This document shows positions 43,147 to 53,448 of a DNA stretch of 64,000 nucleotides, one piece after another. Origin of the DNA: Streptosporangium carneum (GTDB lineage Bacteria; Actinomycetota; Actinomycetes; Streptosporangiales; Streptosporangiaceae); assembly GCF_027922005.1 (NCBI RefSeq), contig NZ_BSEV01000010.1, positions 215,001 to 279,000 of the forward strand, given 5' to 3'. The position numbers and the translations under genes are program-made. Under the pieces are notes generated by a model. That model worked only from the letters and a program-made list of their open reading frames with translations. It was not told the DNA's origin and searched no databases. Numbering within the stretch: the first letter of the stretch is position 1; each line of letters begins with the position of its first letter.

Positions 43147-43950
43147 GTGACCTCAGTCATCACCCTTCTCACCGATTACGGCCTGGCGGACGGCTACGTG
43201 GCCGCCTGCCACGGCGTGATCGTCGGAATAGCACCGGAGTCCAGGATCATCGACGTGTGCCACCTGGTCCCTGCAGGGGACGTACGGCGCGCCGCGGCGA
43301 TCCTGGCACAGACGCTCCCCCACCTTCCGCCGAGCATCCACGTCGTCGCGGTGAACCCCGTGGGCGGCTCGCGCAGGGCGGTGGCGGTCGAGGCGGGCGA
43401 GCACGTCTTCCTCGGCCCGGACAACGGGGTGCTGTCGTGGGCGGTCAACGCCTGCGGCGGCGCGAGTGCCGCCTGGGAGCTCACGAACGAGGCGCTCTTC
43501 AGGAAACCGGTCTCGCCGACCTTCCACGGCCGCGACATCCTCGCCCCCGTGGCCGCGCGTCTGGCGATAGGGCACGCCCCGGCCGATCTGGGGCCGCAGA
43601 TCCCGCTCGACCGGTTGGCCTCGCTGCCCGTGCCCACCTCGAAGGTGCGCGACGACTCGGTCGAGGGGGAGGTGCTGTCGGTCGACGGCCACGGCAACAC
43701 CCAGCTGACGGTCAGCGCGGACGACCTGAACGTCATCGGCGTGCGCCCCGGCAGCACGCTGGTGGTCTGGCTGGGCAGGCGGCACGTCTCGGTGCCGTTC
43801 AGGGAGACGTTCGCCGCGGTTCCCCCGGGCGAGCTGGTCGCCTTCGTCGACTCGGCGGGCATGGTGGCGCTGGCGGTCAACTCGGGCGACGCCTCCCAGC
43901 GGCTCGCGCTGCCGCCGGGAGCCCACGTGCGCCTGTCCCCCGCGCCCTGA
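43147..43950 (+). CDS. SAM hydroxide adenosyltransferase (SAM hydrolase, DUF62 family)
   Basis: A 267-residue protein from GTG 43147 (MTSVITLLTDYGLADGYVAA). Family signatures: TDYGLADGYVA, IIDVCHLVPAGDVRRAA, FLGPDNGVLSWA, and a C-terminal beta-barrel with the GNTQLTVS and RETFAAVPPGE motifs. These relatives of fluorinase and chlorinase split S-adenosylmethionine with water into adenosine and methionine. No ribosome site is present; TACAGT lies about 8 nt upstream of the GTG, at the spacing expected for a -10 of a leaderless transcript. Confidence 0.9.
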   Translation: MTSVITLLTDYGLADGYVAACHGVIVGIAPESRIIDVCHLVPAGDVRRAAAILAQTLPHLPPSIHVVAVNPVGGSRRAVAVEAGEHVFLGPDNGVLSWAVNACGGASAAWELTNEALFRKPVSPTFHGRDILAPVAARLAIGHAPADLGPQIPLDRLASLPVPTSKVRDDSVEGEVLSVDGHGNTQLTVSADDLNVIGVRPGSTLVVWLGRRHVSVPFRETFAAVPPGELVAFVDSAGMVALAVNSGDASQRLALPPGAHVRLSPAP

Positions 43951-44314
43951 GGCCCACCGGAGGCGTCCCCCTTCCCAGGAGGCGGAGACACATCTTCCCA
44001 GGAGGCGGAGACACATCGGACGACCGGGCGCGGCGGACCACCGGGGACCGGACGGCTCACACGACCGGACGGCCAGGGTGACCGGACGGCCCGCGCGGCG
44101 GATTACCCGGACCGGGAACGGCCTTGCCCCGGGCGGGGGTCAGCCCCGCCGCGCTTGCGCCATCATCGCCGCCGCTTGACGCACTCCGGGCCCGGCGGTG
44201 TTGGACCGGCGCGCCGCCGCCCGGAATACTCGTGGCGACCATATGTAGTCGCCCGGAAGCAGAGCGTGTCGACCTGGACGCGCTCGTCCCGGGTTCTTCG
44301 GGGGAAACCACACC
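43951..44314. other. intergenic region with short tandem repeats
   Basis: Besides the 23-bp tandem repeat at 43972 it contains three GACCGGACGGC copies (44046-44095). No gene is supported. The right end should contain the promoter of the small secreted protein. Confidence 0.5.
43972..44017. repeat. two perfect tandem copies of a 23-bp repeat
   Basis: TTCCCAGGAGGCGGAGACAC plus ATC occurs twice head to tail (43972-43994, 43995-44017) without a mismatch, 21 bp after the SAM hydrolase stop. Confidence 0.8.
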
Positions 44315-44584
44315 ATGATCCGTCGTATTCTCGTCGCTTCCGCCATCGTCGGCCTCGCCGTCACCGGTTCGGCCACCGTCGCGTCCGCCGACACCGTGAA
44401 CAGCGGCGACCCGCTCTTCAACCTGGTCAGCGACCTCTTCGAGGGAGACAACCAGGAGAACGGCCTGCTGCCCGACACCATCGGCGGCGCCGAGCAGAGG
44501 CGCGGCCTGTTCGGCGCGCTGCTCGGCGGCAGGCGCGACCGCCTGGTCAACTCGACGCACATCTCCGGCCTCTCCAACGAGTAA
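44315..44584 (+). CDS. small secreted protein of unknown function
   Basis: An 89-residue protein with signal peptide MIRRILVASAIVGLAVTGSA and A-x-A site (ASA) near residue 25. The mature ~64 residues are acidic in the first half (NLVSDLFEGDNQENGLLPDT), followed by RRGLFGALLGGRRDRLVNST. It has no cysteines and no chaplin, rodlin or bacteriocin signature. A strong terminator follows, so it is a monocistronic small exported protein. The family is not recognised. Confidence 0.7.
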   Translation: MIRRILVASAIVGLAVTGSATVASADTVNSGDPLFNLVSDLFEGDNQENGLLPDTIGGAEQRRGLFGALLGGRRDRLVNSTHISGLSNE

Positions 44585-44605
44585 CCCGCCGCACGCACGA
44601 CCGCG

Positions 44606-44636
44606 AAGGCCTCCCGCGAGCCGCGGGAGGCCTTTC
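44606..44636 (+). terminator. terminator of the small secreted protein gene
   Basis: AAGGCCTCCCGCG (44606-44618) and its complement (44622-44634) form a 13-bp stem with a 3-nt loop, ending in a short T run. It lies 22 bp after the stop codon. Confidence 0.8.
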
Positions 44637-44703
44637 CCGTCTCCCGCCGGAGCTCCGCCATGACGTGGAAGTCCACTCCCGCACCCCGGGCGGGGGTGCG
44701 GCC

Positions 44704-45676
<973 letters not shown>

Positions 45677-45693
<17 letters not shown>

Positions 45694-46714
45694 CGAGGAC
45701 CTCTCTCCAGTAGTGGCAGGCGCTGCCCCGCGTCGGCCCGATCCTGTGGAGCGGCGGCACGTCGGCGACGCAGTTGTCCTGGCGGTAGGAGCAGCGGGGG
45801 GTGAAGGCGCACCCCGGGGGCATGTCGAGCGGGTTCGGCGGCGTGCCCTCGATGGCGGACAGCTGCCTGCCCTTGCGGTCGACGCGGGGAATCGACTCCA
45901 GCAGGCCCTTGGTGTAGGGGTGGGCGGGGGCGCGGTAGACGTCGTGCACGAGGGCGTTCTCCACGATCCGCCCGCCGTACATGACGGCGATCCTGTCGGC
46001 CACGTCGGCGACGACGCCGAGGTCGTGGGTGATCAGGATCAGCCCCATGTCGCTCTCGCGCCGCAGCTCCGCCAGCAGCTCCATGATCTGGGCCTGGACC
46101 GTCACGTCGAGCGCCGTGGTCGGCTCGTCGGCGATCAGCACCTCGGGGTCGAGCGCGATCGCCATCGCGATCATGACGCGTTGGCGCATGCCGCCGGAGA
46201 ACTGGTGGGGGTAGTCGTGCACCCGCTGCCTGGCCCCGGGGATGCGGACCCGGTCCATCAGCTCGATCGCCTTCCTGTGCGCCTCCCGCCGCGAGTCGCC
46301 CAGGTGCACCCGGAACATCTCCCCGATCTGCGCGCCCACGGTGAAGACCGGGTTCAGCGCGGAGAGGGCGTCCTGGAAGATCATCGCGATTCGCCGCCCC
46401 CTGATCTGGGAGCGGGCGTCCTCCCGCAGCTTGAGCAGGTCGGTGCCGCGGAAGCGGATCCGGCCGCCGGAGACGCGGGCGGGCGGCGTGTCGAGAATCC
46501 CCATGATCGCCTGTGCGGTGACCGACTTGCCCGAACCGGACTCGCCGAGCACGGCGAGCGTCTCACCGGGGTTCAGCCAGTAGCTGACCCCGTTGACCGC
46601 CTTGACGACGCCCTGCCTGGTGACGAACTCCACGTGCAGGTCGTCGACGGCGAGCAGCGGCCCGTCGTGCGGGCCTGCCCCGCCCCGCGCCGCCGGTGTC
46701 GTGGACCTCCACAC
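45677..46714 (-). CDS. dppD: oligopeptide ABC transporter ATP-binding protein (DppD/OppD-like)
   Basis: A 345-residue ATPase from GTG 46714. Walker [19 protein letters not shown], signature [17 protein letters not shown], Walker [16 protein letters not shown], and C-terminal [15 protein letters not shown], again the cysteine motif of the peptide family. It powers uptake together with dppF. It starts just after dppC and overlaps dppF by 17 bp. Confidence 0.93.
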
Positions 46715-46727
46715 GTCTGTCTCCTCC

Positions 46728-47699
46728 CTACCGCAGCTTCGGGTCGAGGGCGTCGCGCACGGCGTCGCCCAGCATGATGAAGGCCAGCACCGTCAGGCTG
46801 AGGAACAGCGCGGGGAAGAGCAACGGTCCGGGCGCCTCGAGAAAGCGTCTGCGGGCATCGGCGATCATGAGGCCCCACGAGATGTCGGGCGAGTTCAGCC
46901 CGACGCCGAGGAACGACAGACCGGCTTCGGCCGCGACGAAGGTCCCCAGGTTGATCGTGGCGACCACGATCACGGGCGCGACCGCGTTCGGCAGGATGTG
47001 CCGGAACATGATCCGGGGGGCCGAGGCTCCGAGCCCGACGGCGGCGAGCACGTAGTCCTGGCTCTTGGCCGTGATCACCGCGGCCCGCGCGATGCGGAAC
47101 GTCATCGGCCAGGCCAGCACGGCCAGCGCCAGCACGACGGTCCAGACGTTGCCGGTACGGAAGACCGACAGGATGAGCAGGGCGCCGAGAACGGAGGGGA
47201 TCGCGAAGAAGATCTCCGTGATCCTGGAGAACAGGGTGTCGACGGCCCCGCCGGTGAAGCCGGCGACGAGGCCGAGCAGGCCGCCGAACAGCGCGGTCGC
47301 GACCGTGGTCGTCACGCCGATCACGACCGAGTTGCGGGCGCCGTACACCACGCGCGCGTAGACGTCGCAGCCCAGGTTGTCCGTGCCGAACCAGTGGAGG
47401 CCGCTCACGCCCTGCCTGGCGTCGGAGAGCTGGCAGGTCGCGGCGTCGAACGGGTTCACCGAGGTGAACAGCCGGGGAAACGCCGACATGGCCAGAAAAA
47501 CGATGATGATGAAGGCCGCGCCGACGAACAGCGGACGTCCGCGCAGGTCCTGCCAGGCGTCGCTCCACAGGCTCGCGGGCCTGATCTCCTGCGCTCGTCC
47601 CCGCCGTCCCGACCCTCTGGACGAACCGGACGACCTGAACCGGCTCGGCCGCCTGGCGTGCCTGGCATGTCCTGTGGCCGGAGCAGGGGAGTCACCCAT
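46728..47699 (-). CDS. dppC: oligopeptide ABC transporter permease (DppC-like)
   Basis: A 323-residue permease: N-terminal Arg/Ser-rich cytoplasmic tail, one helix (LFVGAAFIIIVFLAMSAF), the external HWFGTDNLGCDVYARVVYG segment typical of DppC, and the EAA-type loop VLAAVGLGASAPRIMFRHIL. It ends in the DALDPKLR motif common to the family. It overlaps dppB by 8 bp. Confidence 0.92.
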   Translation of the reverse strand: MGDSPAPATGHARHARRPSRFRSSGSSRGSGRRGRAQEIRPASLWSDAWQDLRGRPLFVGAAFIIIVFLAMSAFPRLFTSVNPFDAATCQLSDARQGVSGLHWFGTDNLGCDVYARVVYGARNSVVIGVTTTVATALFGGLLGLVAGFTGGAVDTLFSRITEIFFAIPSVLGALLILSVFRTGNVWTVVLALAVLAWPMTFRIARAAVITAKSQDYVLAAVGLGASAPRIMFRHILPNAVAPVIVVATINLGTFVAAEAGLSFLGVGLNSPDISWGLMIADARRRFLEAPGPLLFPALFLSLTVLAFIMLGDAVRDALDPKLR

Positions 47700-48630
47700 A
47701 GCGGATCCTCGGGTCGAGAACGGCGTAGAGCAGGTCGACGACCAGGTTCGCCAGGATGTAGACCAGCACCAGGAAGGTCACCGTGCCCACGACCACGGGC
47801 TGCTCCCGCAGGTAGACCGAGGTGAAGAGCTGCTGTCCCATCCCGGGGAGATTGAAGATCGTCTCGGTGATCACCGCGCCGCCCATCAGCGTGCCGAGGT
47901 CGGCGCCGAGATAGGTGACCAGTGGGATCAGCGCGTTGCGCAGCGCGTGCCGCCCGACGACCCTGCGCCTGGGCAGCCCCTTGGCGATCGCGGTGCGGAC
48001 GTAGTCGGCGCGCAGCGTCTCCGCCAGGCTGGCCCTGGTCAGTCTGGCGAGGTAGGCGATCGACGTCCCGGCGAGCACGAAGCCGGGCAGGAGGTAACCG
48101 CGCAGGTCCCCGGTGACGCCCGCGACCGGGAAGAGGTCGAGCCCGGCCTGCTTGAGCCTGACGCCCAGGAGCAGCTGGAGCACGAAGCCGGTGACCAGTG
48201 TGGGGATGGAGATGAGCACCAGCGTGGACGCGAGGATCAGCGTGTCCTGGGCCCTGCCGTGGCGCAACGCCGCGTACAGGCCGAGGCCGATCCCGATGAC
48301 CGCCTCGATGACCAGGGCCGTCATCGCCAGGTTGACGGTCACCTGGAACTTGCCGGCCATGACCTCCCCCACCGGGACCCCGGCGAAGGTGACGCCGAAG
48401 TCTCCCCGGAACAGGCCCGTGAGGTAGTGCCAGTACTGGACGAGGAACGGGTCGTTCAGGTGGTAGCGCTCACGCAGGACGTCGACGATGTGGGGATCGA
48501 TCCGCTTGTCGCCCGCCAGCGCCTCGATCGGGTCGCCCGGCAGCGCGAAGACGACGGCGTAGATGAGCAGGGTCGCGCCCAGCAGGACGGGGATCGCCTG
48601 GATCAGCCGTCTGGTGATGTACCGGCCCAC
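47692..48630 (-). CDS. dppB: oligopeptide ABC transporter permease (DppB-like)
   Basis: A 312-residue permease from GTG 48630: MGRYITRRLIQAIPVLLGAT is the classic DppB N-terminus, followed by five or six helices and the EAA-type loop YVRTAIAKGLPRRRVVGRHAL. It ends in AVLDPRIRYG. It lies 144 bp downstream of the binding-protein gene, separated by a strong hairpin. Confidence 0.92.
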   Translation of the reverse strand: MGRYITRRLIQAIPVLLGATLLIYAVVFALPGDPIEALAGDKRIDPHIVDVLRERYHLNDPFLVQYWHYLTGLFRGDFGVTFAGVPVGEVMAGKFQVTVNLAMTALVIEAVIGIGLGLYAALRHGRAQDTLILASTLVLISIPTLVTGFVLQLLLGVRLKQAGLDLFPVAGVTGDLRGYLLPGFVLAGTSIAYLARLTRASLAETLRADYVRTAIAKGLPRRRVVGRHALRNALIPLVTYLGADLGTLMGGAVITETIFNLPGMGQQLFTSVYLREQPVVVGTVTFLVLVYILANLVVDLLYAVLDPRIRYG

Positions 48631-48702
48631 TTCAAGCCTCCGTGCGTGCCGTCGAGGACGCTCCTCGGGGGCCGGCGGGTCACGCGGCCCGGGAGGGGCT
48701 GC

Positions 48703-48740
48703 CGAGGGGTGCGGGGAGGGCCGTCTCCCCGCACCCCTCG
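48703..48740 (-). terminator. intercistronic hairpin between binding protein and permease genes
   Basis: A perfect 16-bp stem (CGAGGGGTGCGGGGAG 48703-48718 with 48725-48740) with a 6-nt loop lies 35 bp after the dppA-like stop; a second GC hairpin follows at its edge. Without a T run it is probably a partial terminator or RNA stabiliser that keeps binding-protein mRNA in excess over permease mRNA. Confidence 0.65.
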
Positions 48741-48774
48741 GGCCCCGGGGCCGTGCCCGGCCCCGGGACGCCCG

Positions 48775-50406
48775 TCAGCCGATCTTCTCGATCTTGTTCC
48801 ACTCGACCAGGTTGATCAGGTTGATCTTCAGACCTCTGATGCGCTGGGAGTACGCGGCGTTGGTCCGGTAGTAGAAGACCGGGATGTACGGCAGTTCCTT
48901 GATCAGGACGTCGTCGGCCTGCTGGTAGTACTTCAGGCCCTCCTTCAGCGTCCCGGCGGCGTCGCCCTCGGCCAGGAGGTCGTCGAACTCCTTGTTGGAC
49001 CAGCCCGCGTAGTTGGAGCCGGTCGTGATCGCGACGGTGGAGAAGACCGGGGTCAGGTAGTTCTCGACCGAGGGGTAGTCGATGAACCAGCCCATCCGGA
49101 ACATGCCGCCGTAGTCCTTCTTGACCAGGTTGTCGAGGACGACGGCGAACTTCTCGAACGGCTTGACCTTGACCTCGACGCCGAGGTTGGCGCGGAGGTT
49201 GTTGGCGACGGCCTCGATCCACTCCTTGTGCGCGCCGTCGGTGTTGTAGCCCAGCTCGAGCGAGCCCGGGCCGTTGTTCTCCACGTACTGCGTCTTGGCC
49301 CTGGCCGGGTCGTAGGTGCAGACCGTGCAGATGTTGGGCCGGTAGCCGTCCAGGAGGGGGTTGATGAAGTCGTCGGCCGGGGCACGGGTTCCGGCGAAGA
49401 CCGTCTCGGTGATCGTCTTGCGGTCGATGGCCATGGAGATGGCCTCGCGGATCTTCACGTTCGAATAGGTGTCGTTGTACTGCAGCGGGAAGCCGATGTA
49501 GCCGACGCCCGCGTCCGCCTGGTCGATGTAGCGCTCGCCGAGCTCGGCCTTCGCGCTGGCGATCGCGGCGGGGGGCAGCGAGTCGTGGATGTCCAGTGCG
49601 CCCGCGCGCAGGTCGTTGAACGCCGTCTCGGAGTCGGAGTAGATCTTGAACTGGAGCTTGTCGAACTTGGGCTTCGCCCCGGGGAACTGGTCGTAGCGGG
49701 TCAGGTCGATCGTCCGGTCAGTGCCCTTGTTGTATGGCTTGTCCATCTTGAAGTAGCCCTGCCCGATGGGCTGCTTGGCGTACGCCTCGGTGACCTTGCC
49801 GTCCTCGCCGAAGGCCGCCTTGGGCAGAGGGTAGAAGGCCACGTAGCCGAGCATCGTCTTGAACTGCGAGAACGGCTTGCTCAGCGTGACCTGGAAGGTC
49901 CTCTCGTCGACGACCTTGAGGCCCTTCATCTTCTCGGCCAGGACCGGCTGCTTCTTGTCCGAGGGGTTCAGGTCCGCCCAGCCCTCGATGCGGCTGAAGA
50001 AGCTGTTCGCCCCCTGGGCGTTGTCACGGTTGGCGGCGAAGTTCCACGCGTCGACGTAGTTCTCCGCGATCAGCGGCTCGCCGTTGTGCCAGGTGTAGTC
50101 CGGTTTGAGCTTGATCGTCCAGACCGTACTGTCGGGGGACTTGATCGACTCGGCGACGTTGTCGACGACCTGCTTGTCGTCGTTGTAGGACACCAGCGGG
50201 GCGAAGAGCGCCCCCAGGACCTCGGCTCCCTCGGTCTCGATGGTGTCGCCCGGGTAGAAGAGCTTCTGCGGCTCGGCGAGCTCCATGCGCACGGGCTGGT
50301 CGCCGTCGGCGCCTCCGCCGGTGGCGGCCTGACCGCCGCACGCGGCGGCCCCCAGGGCGAGCAGCGCGATACCAGCGATGATCCGTGCGCTCCTAGTAAC
50401 GCGCAT
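48775..50406 (-). CDS. dppA: oligopeptide-binding lipoprotein, family 5 (DppA/OppA-like)
   Basis: From ATG 50406 the product is 543 residues: lipoprotein signal (IIAGIALLALGAAAC with the lipobox Cys), then SBP family 5 sequence, including LKPDYTWHNGEPLIAENYVD, TFQVTLSKPFSQFKTMLG, VKIREAISMAIDRKTITETV and MGWFIDYPSVENYLTPVFS. A duplicated-lobe protein of this length binds peptides or other oligomers at the outer membrane face and hands them to the DppBC permease. First gene of the operon; the leader has a good GGGAGGAAAGA ribosome site. Confidence 0.92.
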   Translation of the reverse strand: MRVTRSARIIAGIALLALGAAACGGQAATGGGADGDQPVRMELAEPQKLFYPGDTIETEGAEVLGALFAPLVSYNDDKQVVDNVAESIKSPDSTVWTIKLKPDYTWHNGEPLIAENYVDAWNFAANRDNAQGANSFFSRIEGWADLNPSDKKQPVLAEKMKGLKVVDERTFQVTLSKPFSQFKTMLGYVAFYPLPKAAFGEDGKVTEAYAKQPIGQGYFKMDKPYNKGTDRTIDLTRYDQFPGAKPKFDKLQFKIYSDSETAFNDLRAGALDIHDSLPPAAIASAKAELGERYIDQADAGVGYIGFPLQYNDTYSNVKIREAISMAIDRKTITETVFAGTRAPADDFINPLLDGYRPNICTVCTYDPARAKTQYVENNGPGSLELGYNTDGAHKEWIEAVANNLRANLGVEVKVKPFEKFAVVLDNLVKKDYGGMFRMGWFIDYPSVENYLTPVFSTVAITTGSNYAGWSNKEFDDLLAEGDAAGTLKEGLKYYQQADDVLIKELPYIPVFYYRTNAAYSQRIRGLKINLINLVEWNKIEKIG

Positions 50407-50904
50407 TACGGTCTTTCCTCCCTTTGCAGGCGGGCGTCGCCATGGGCTCCCGAAATCCGGGCGACCGACGAAGGGCCCGTGCCCCTCCACCTCGCCGTCC
50501 CGGCCGACGCGCCGACGCCACACCGGTCGGACGCGACTATTCCGCACCGCTCCACACCGAGCTGTCTCTGTGATGTTGCAGTTCGGTCACGCATGCGTAG
50601 CCATGACACCGTACGGCCGCCAACTCGACCCGCCCAACCCCACAGGGAGCTGCCGAATCAGCATAAAAGTGCATGTGGGAGAGGAAGGGTCAGGCAAAAA
50701 TACCCCTGCACCTCGGGTGCTCGCGTCCATTGCCCACGAGCGACCCACGCCTGGGCTAACGTTGACGAGGTCGCAGAGGGCCGAAGGCTCGCCGGCGAAC
50801 CGCACAATTGCCCTGGAACCTCTTTCCCGGAGATCCCGTCCAATGTGTGCGGCGGAGCACCGCCGCAGGCACTTCATCCACTCGCATCCAATAGAGTCCT
50901 TGCC
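50407..50904. other. divergent promoter region between peptide importer and polysaccharide exporter
   Basis: 498 bp without a supported gene. It must contain the leftward promoter and ~150-nt leader of the binding-protein gene and the rightward promoter of the exporter. The stretch around 50655-50690 (CAGCATAAAAGTGCATG) is AT-rich and a candidate for the latter. No riboswitch consensus was recognised. Confidence 0.45.
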
Positions 50905-51846
50905 ATGAGCCAGCCGGAATCCGCGGTCGCGGACGCCCAGGCGGGCGGCCCGAGTAACGGCACCCCTGCCAAACAGCAGGAGCCGCTGGCCAAGCTCGCC
51001 GAGCGTTACGGACTTCGGCGTGCCATCGCACGCCCTCGCCTGAACGTCTACCTACGCCAGTTGTGGGAACGACGGCACTTCGTCATGACGTACGCCACCT
51101 CGCGCAACGTCTCGAAGTACAGCACCTCAGCCCTGGGCCAGCTGTGGCAGGTCCTGACCCCGCTGCTCAACGCGGCGATCTACTGGCTGATGTTCGGCGT
51201 GATCCTCGGCGCCAAGGGCGACATGCCCGCCAACGTCTACATCGCCTTCCTCATCACCGGGATGTTCGTCTTCACCTACACCCAGCGCTCGGTGACCGGC
51301 GGCGCGAAGTCGATCTCCGGAAACCTGTCGCTGATCCGCGCCCTGCACTTTCCCCGTGCGGCGCTCCCGCTCGCCTACACGATCCAGGAGTTCCAGCAGC
51401 TGCTGATCTCCATGGGTGTGCTGTTCCTGCTCGTGCTGATCACCGGCCAGCCGATCACCTGGCTGTGGCTGCTGATCCCGGTCGCGCTGTTGCTGCAGAC
51501 GATGTTCAACGTCGGCGCCAGCCTGGTCCTGGCCCGTGTCGGCTCGACCGCCCGCGACCTGAACCAGCTGCTGCCCTTCATCATGCGCACCTGGCTCTAC
51601 GCCTCGGGCGTGTTCTTCTCCATCCAGGACAGGGTGGTCGAGGGCGCGGGCCTGCCTCAGTGGGTCGCCGACCTCATGTACTTCAACCCGGCCGCCTCCT
51701 ACATCGAGCTGATGCGCGACCTGCTCATCCAGACGCACCCCACCCGGCCCTGGGTATGGTTCACCTGCGTATTCTGGGCGTTGTTCGCCCTGATCGGTGG
51801 CTTCTGGTACTTCTGGCGAGCCGAGGAGAAGTACGGCCGTGGCTGA
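50905..51846 (+). CDS. ABC-2 type polysaccharide/teichoic acid export permease
   Basis: A 313-residue ABC-2 permease from ATG 50905: cytoplasmic N-terminus of about 60 residues, then six helices including LGQLWQVLTPLLNAAIYWLM, AFLITGMFVFTYTQRSVTGG, SLIRALHFPRAALPLA and MYFNPAASYIELMRDLL, which are typical of TagG/Wzm-like exporters. With the ATPase gene that follows (8-bp overlap) it forms a transporter that moves a lipid-linked glycan across the membrane. No glycosyltransferase genes are adjacent in this window, so the polymer is unknown. Confidence 0.9.
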   Translation: MSQPESAVADAQAGGPSNGTPAKQQEPLAKLAERYGLRRAIARPRLNVYLRQLWERRHFVMTYATSRNVSKYSTSALGQLWQVLTPLLNAAIYWLMFGVILGAKGDMPANVYIAFLITGMFVFTYTQRSVTGGAKSISGNLSLIRALHFPRAALPLAYTIQEFQQLLISMGVLFLLVLITGQPITWLWLLIPVALLLQTMFNVGASLVLARVGSTARDLNQLLPFIMRTWLYASGVFFSIQDRVVEGAGLPQWVADLMYFNPAASYIELMRDLLIQTHPTRPWVWFTCVFWALFALIGGFWYFWRAEEKYGRG

Positions 51847-52690
51847 GTTGACCGAGGAGCTGCCCCAAGTGAAGGCTGACAAGCCCGGCGCCCCGACCAA
51901 GGACGTCAGGGTGCATCCCGACCCGGAGCCCGCCCGCAACCCCCGCGAGGGCACCCCGACGGTCATCGTGGACGACCTGCACATCATCTACCGGGTGTAC
52001 GGCGCGGCCACCGAGGCGGAGAAGGGCAACGCGGCCAACGCCCTCATGCGCCTGGTCAAGCGTCAGGGCAGGCCGCAGATGAAGGAGGTGCACGCCGTCC
52101 GCGGGGTGTCCTTCGTCTCCTACCACGGCGACGCCATCGGCATCATCGGCCGCAACGGCTCCGGCAAGTCGACGCTGCTGCGCGCCATCGCCGGGCTGCT
52201 GCCACCGCACTCCGGCGCGGTCTACACCGACGGCCAGCCCTCCCTGCTCGGCGTCAACGCCGCGCTGATGCGGGAGCTGACCGGCGAGCGCAACATCGTC
52301 CTCGGCTGCTACGCGATGGGCATGACCCCCCCTCAGGTGAAGGAGAAGTACGACGACATCGTCGACTTCTCCGGCATCGGGGAGTTCGTTCAGTTCCCCA
52401 TGTCCACATACTCCTCCGGCATGGGCGCGAGGCTGCGCTTCGCCATCGCCTCGGCCAAGGCGCACGACGTGCTGCTCATCGACGAGGCCCTGGCGACCGG
52501 CGACCGCGACTTCAAGCGCAAGAGCCAGGAGCGCATCATGCAGATGCGCGAGGAGGCGGGCACGGTCTTCCTGGTCGCCCACAACCTCGACGTGATCGAG
52601 GAGACCTGCAACCGGGTCATCTGGCTGCACAAGGGGAAGATCAAGATGGACGGCGACCCGAAGACGGTGCTCGCCGCCTACAACGCCTGA
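51839..52690 (+). CDS. ABC transporter ATPase for polysaccharide/teichoic acid export (TagH/Wzt-like)
   Basis: From GTG 51839 (GAGGAG ribosome site) the product is 283 residues. Walker A GIIGRNGSGKSTLLRAIAGL, the TagH-type LMRELTGERNIVLGCYAMGM segment, signature TYSSGMGARLRFAIA (degenerate, as in this subfamily) and Walker B VLLIDEALATGD. The N-terminal ~50 residues are Pro/charged and precede the domain. Partner of the permease just upstream. There is no C-terminal carbohydrate-binding domain as in Wzt proteins that terminate chains. Confidence 0.9.
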   Translation: MAELTEELPQVKADKPGAPTKDVRVHPDPEPARNPREGTPTVIVDDLHIIYRVYGAATEAEKGNAANALMRLVKRQGRPQMKEVHAVRGVSFVSYHGDAIGIIGRNGSGKSTLLRAIAGLLPPHSGAVYTDGQPSLLGVNAALMRELTGERNIVLGCYAMGMTPPQVKEKYDDIVDFSGIGEFVQFPMSTYSSGMGARLRFAIASAKAHDVLLIDEALATGDRDFKRKSQERIMQMREEAGTVFLVAHNLDVIEETCNRVIWLHKGKIKMDGDPKTVLAAYNA

Positions 52691-52775
52691 CGGCGGAGCC
52701 GGGTCCGCCTACGAGGCCCGGCGACAGGGCAGGATGAGGAGCGACCGAAACCGCGCTCCCATCGGAGGTGAATCC

Positions 52776-53297
52776 GTGTCCTCACGGCCGCCGATTCCAT
52801 ATGACTTCCTGCCCCAGGTCCCCGCGCTGACCGTCGAGAGCGACGACGTCCGCGACGGCGAGACCCTGTCGCTGGCCCATGTGTTCGACGACTGGGGGTC
52901 GAACGGGCAGAACATCTCCCCGCACCTGCGCTGGTCCGGGGCCCCTGAGGGCACCCTCAGCTACGCGGTGACGTGCTTCGACCCCGACGCCCCCACCGGC
53001 AGCGGGTTCTGGCACTGGCTGCTGTTCGACATCCCCGCCGACGTGACCGAGCTGCCCACGGGCGCGGGCGGCCCGGACACCTCCTTCGGCGTGCACGGCC
53101 GCAACGACTACAGCCTCAACGCCTACGGCGGCGCCGCGCCGCCTCCCGGCTGGCCGCACCGCTACCTCTTCGCGGTGCACGCCCTCGACGTGGACAAGCT
53201 CGACGTCGGCCCGGACTCCCCGCCCGCCGTGGTCGGCTTCAACATCACCGCCCACACCCTGGCCAGGGGATACATCGCCCCGGTCTACGAGACCTGA
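52776..53297 (+). CDS. YbhB/YbcL (PEBP) family protein
   Basis: A 173-residue phosphatidylethanolamine-binding-protein fold from GTG 52776, chosen for its GGAGGTG ribosome site. Motifs: LPQVPALTVESDDVRDGETL, GQNISPHLRWSGAPEGTLSY, VTCFDPDAPTGSGFWHWLLF (the DPDAP and HWL ligand-pocket signature) and GPPDTSFGVHGRNDYSLN-like segment. Bacterial members are cytoplasmic proteins of unclear ligand. It is about 85 bp downstream of the ABC ATPase but has its own start region. Confidence 0.92.
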   Translation: MSSRPPIPYDFLPQVPALTVESDDVRDGETLSLAHVFDDWGSNGQNISPHLRWSGAPEGTLSYAVTCFDPDAPTGSGFWHWLLFDIPADVTELPTGAGGPDTSFGVHGRNDYSLNAYGGAAPPPGWPHRYLFAVHALDVDKLDVGPDSPPAVVGFNITAHTLARGYIAPVYET

Positions 53298-53448
53298 GCG
53301 AGCCTCGATCGCGACGCCGGCGTGTCGCGCGACGACCGCCGGCGTGTCGCGGCGGACCCCCTCGACCGGTGTTCTCCCTGTTCACGCATCCGCTTCGCCG
53401 CCCCCTCGCGAAGGCAAAGAACAACGGAGCGTCCCGGCCGCCAATCAA

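Noticed and set aside
47377..50904. Long N-terminal extension of the ABC-2 permease frame
   Set aside because: The frame stays open by chance through the antisense of the peptide importer; the real start is ATG 50905 where permease similarity begins.
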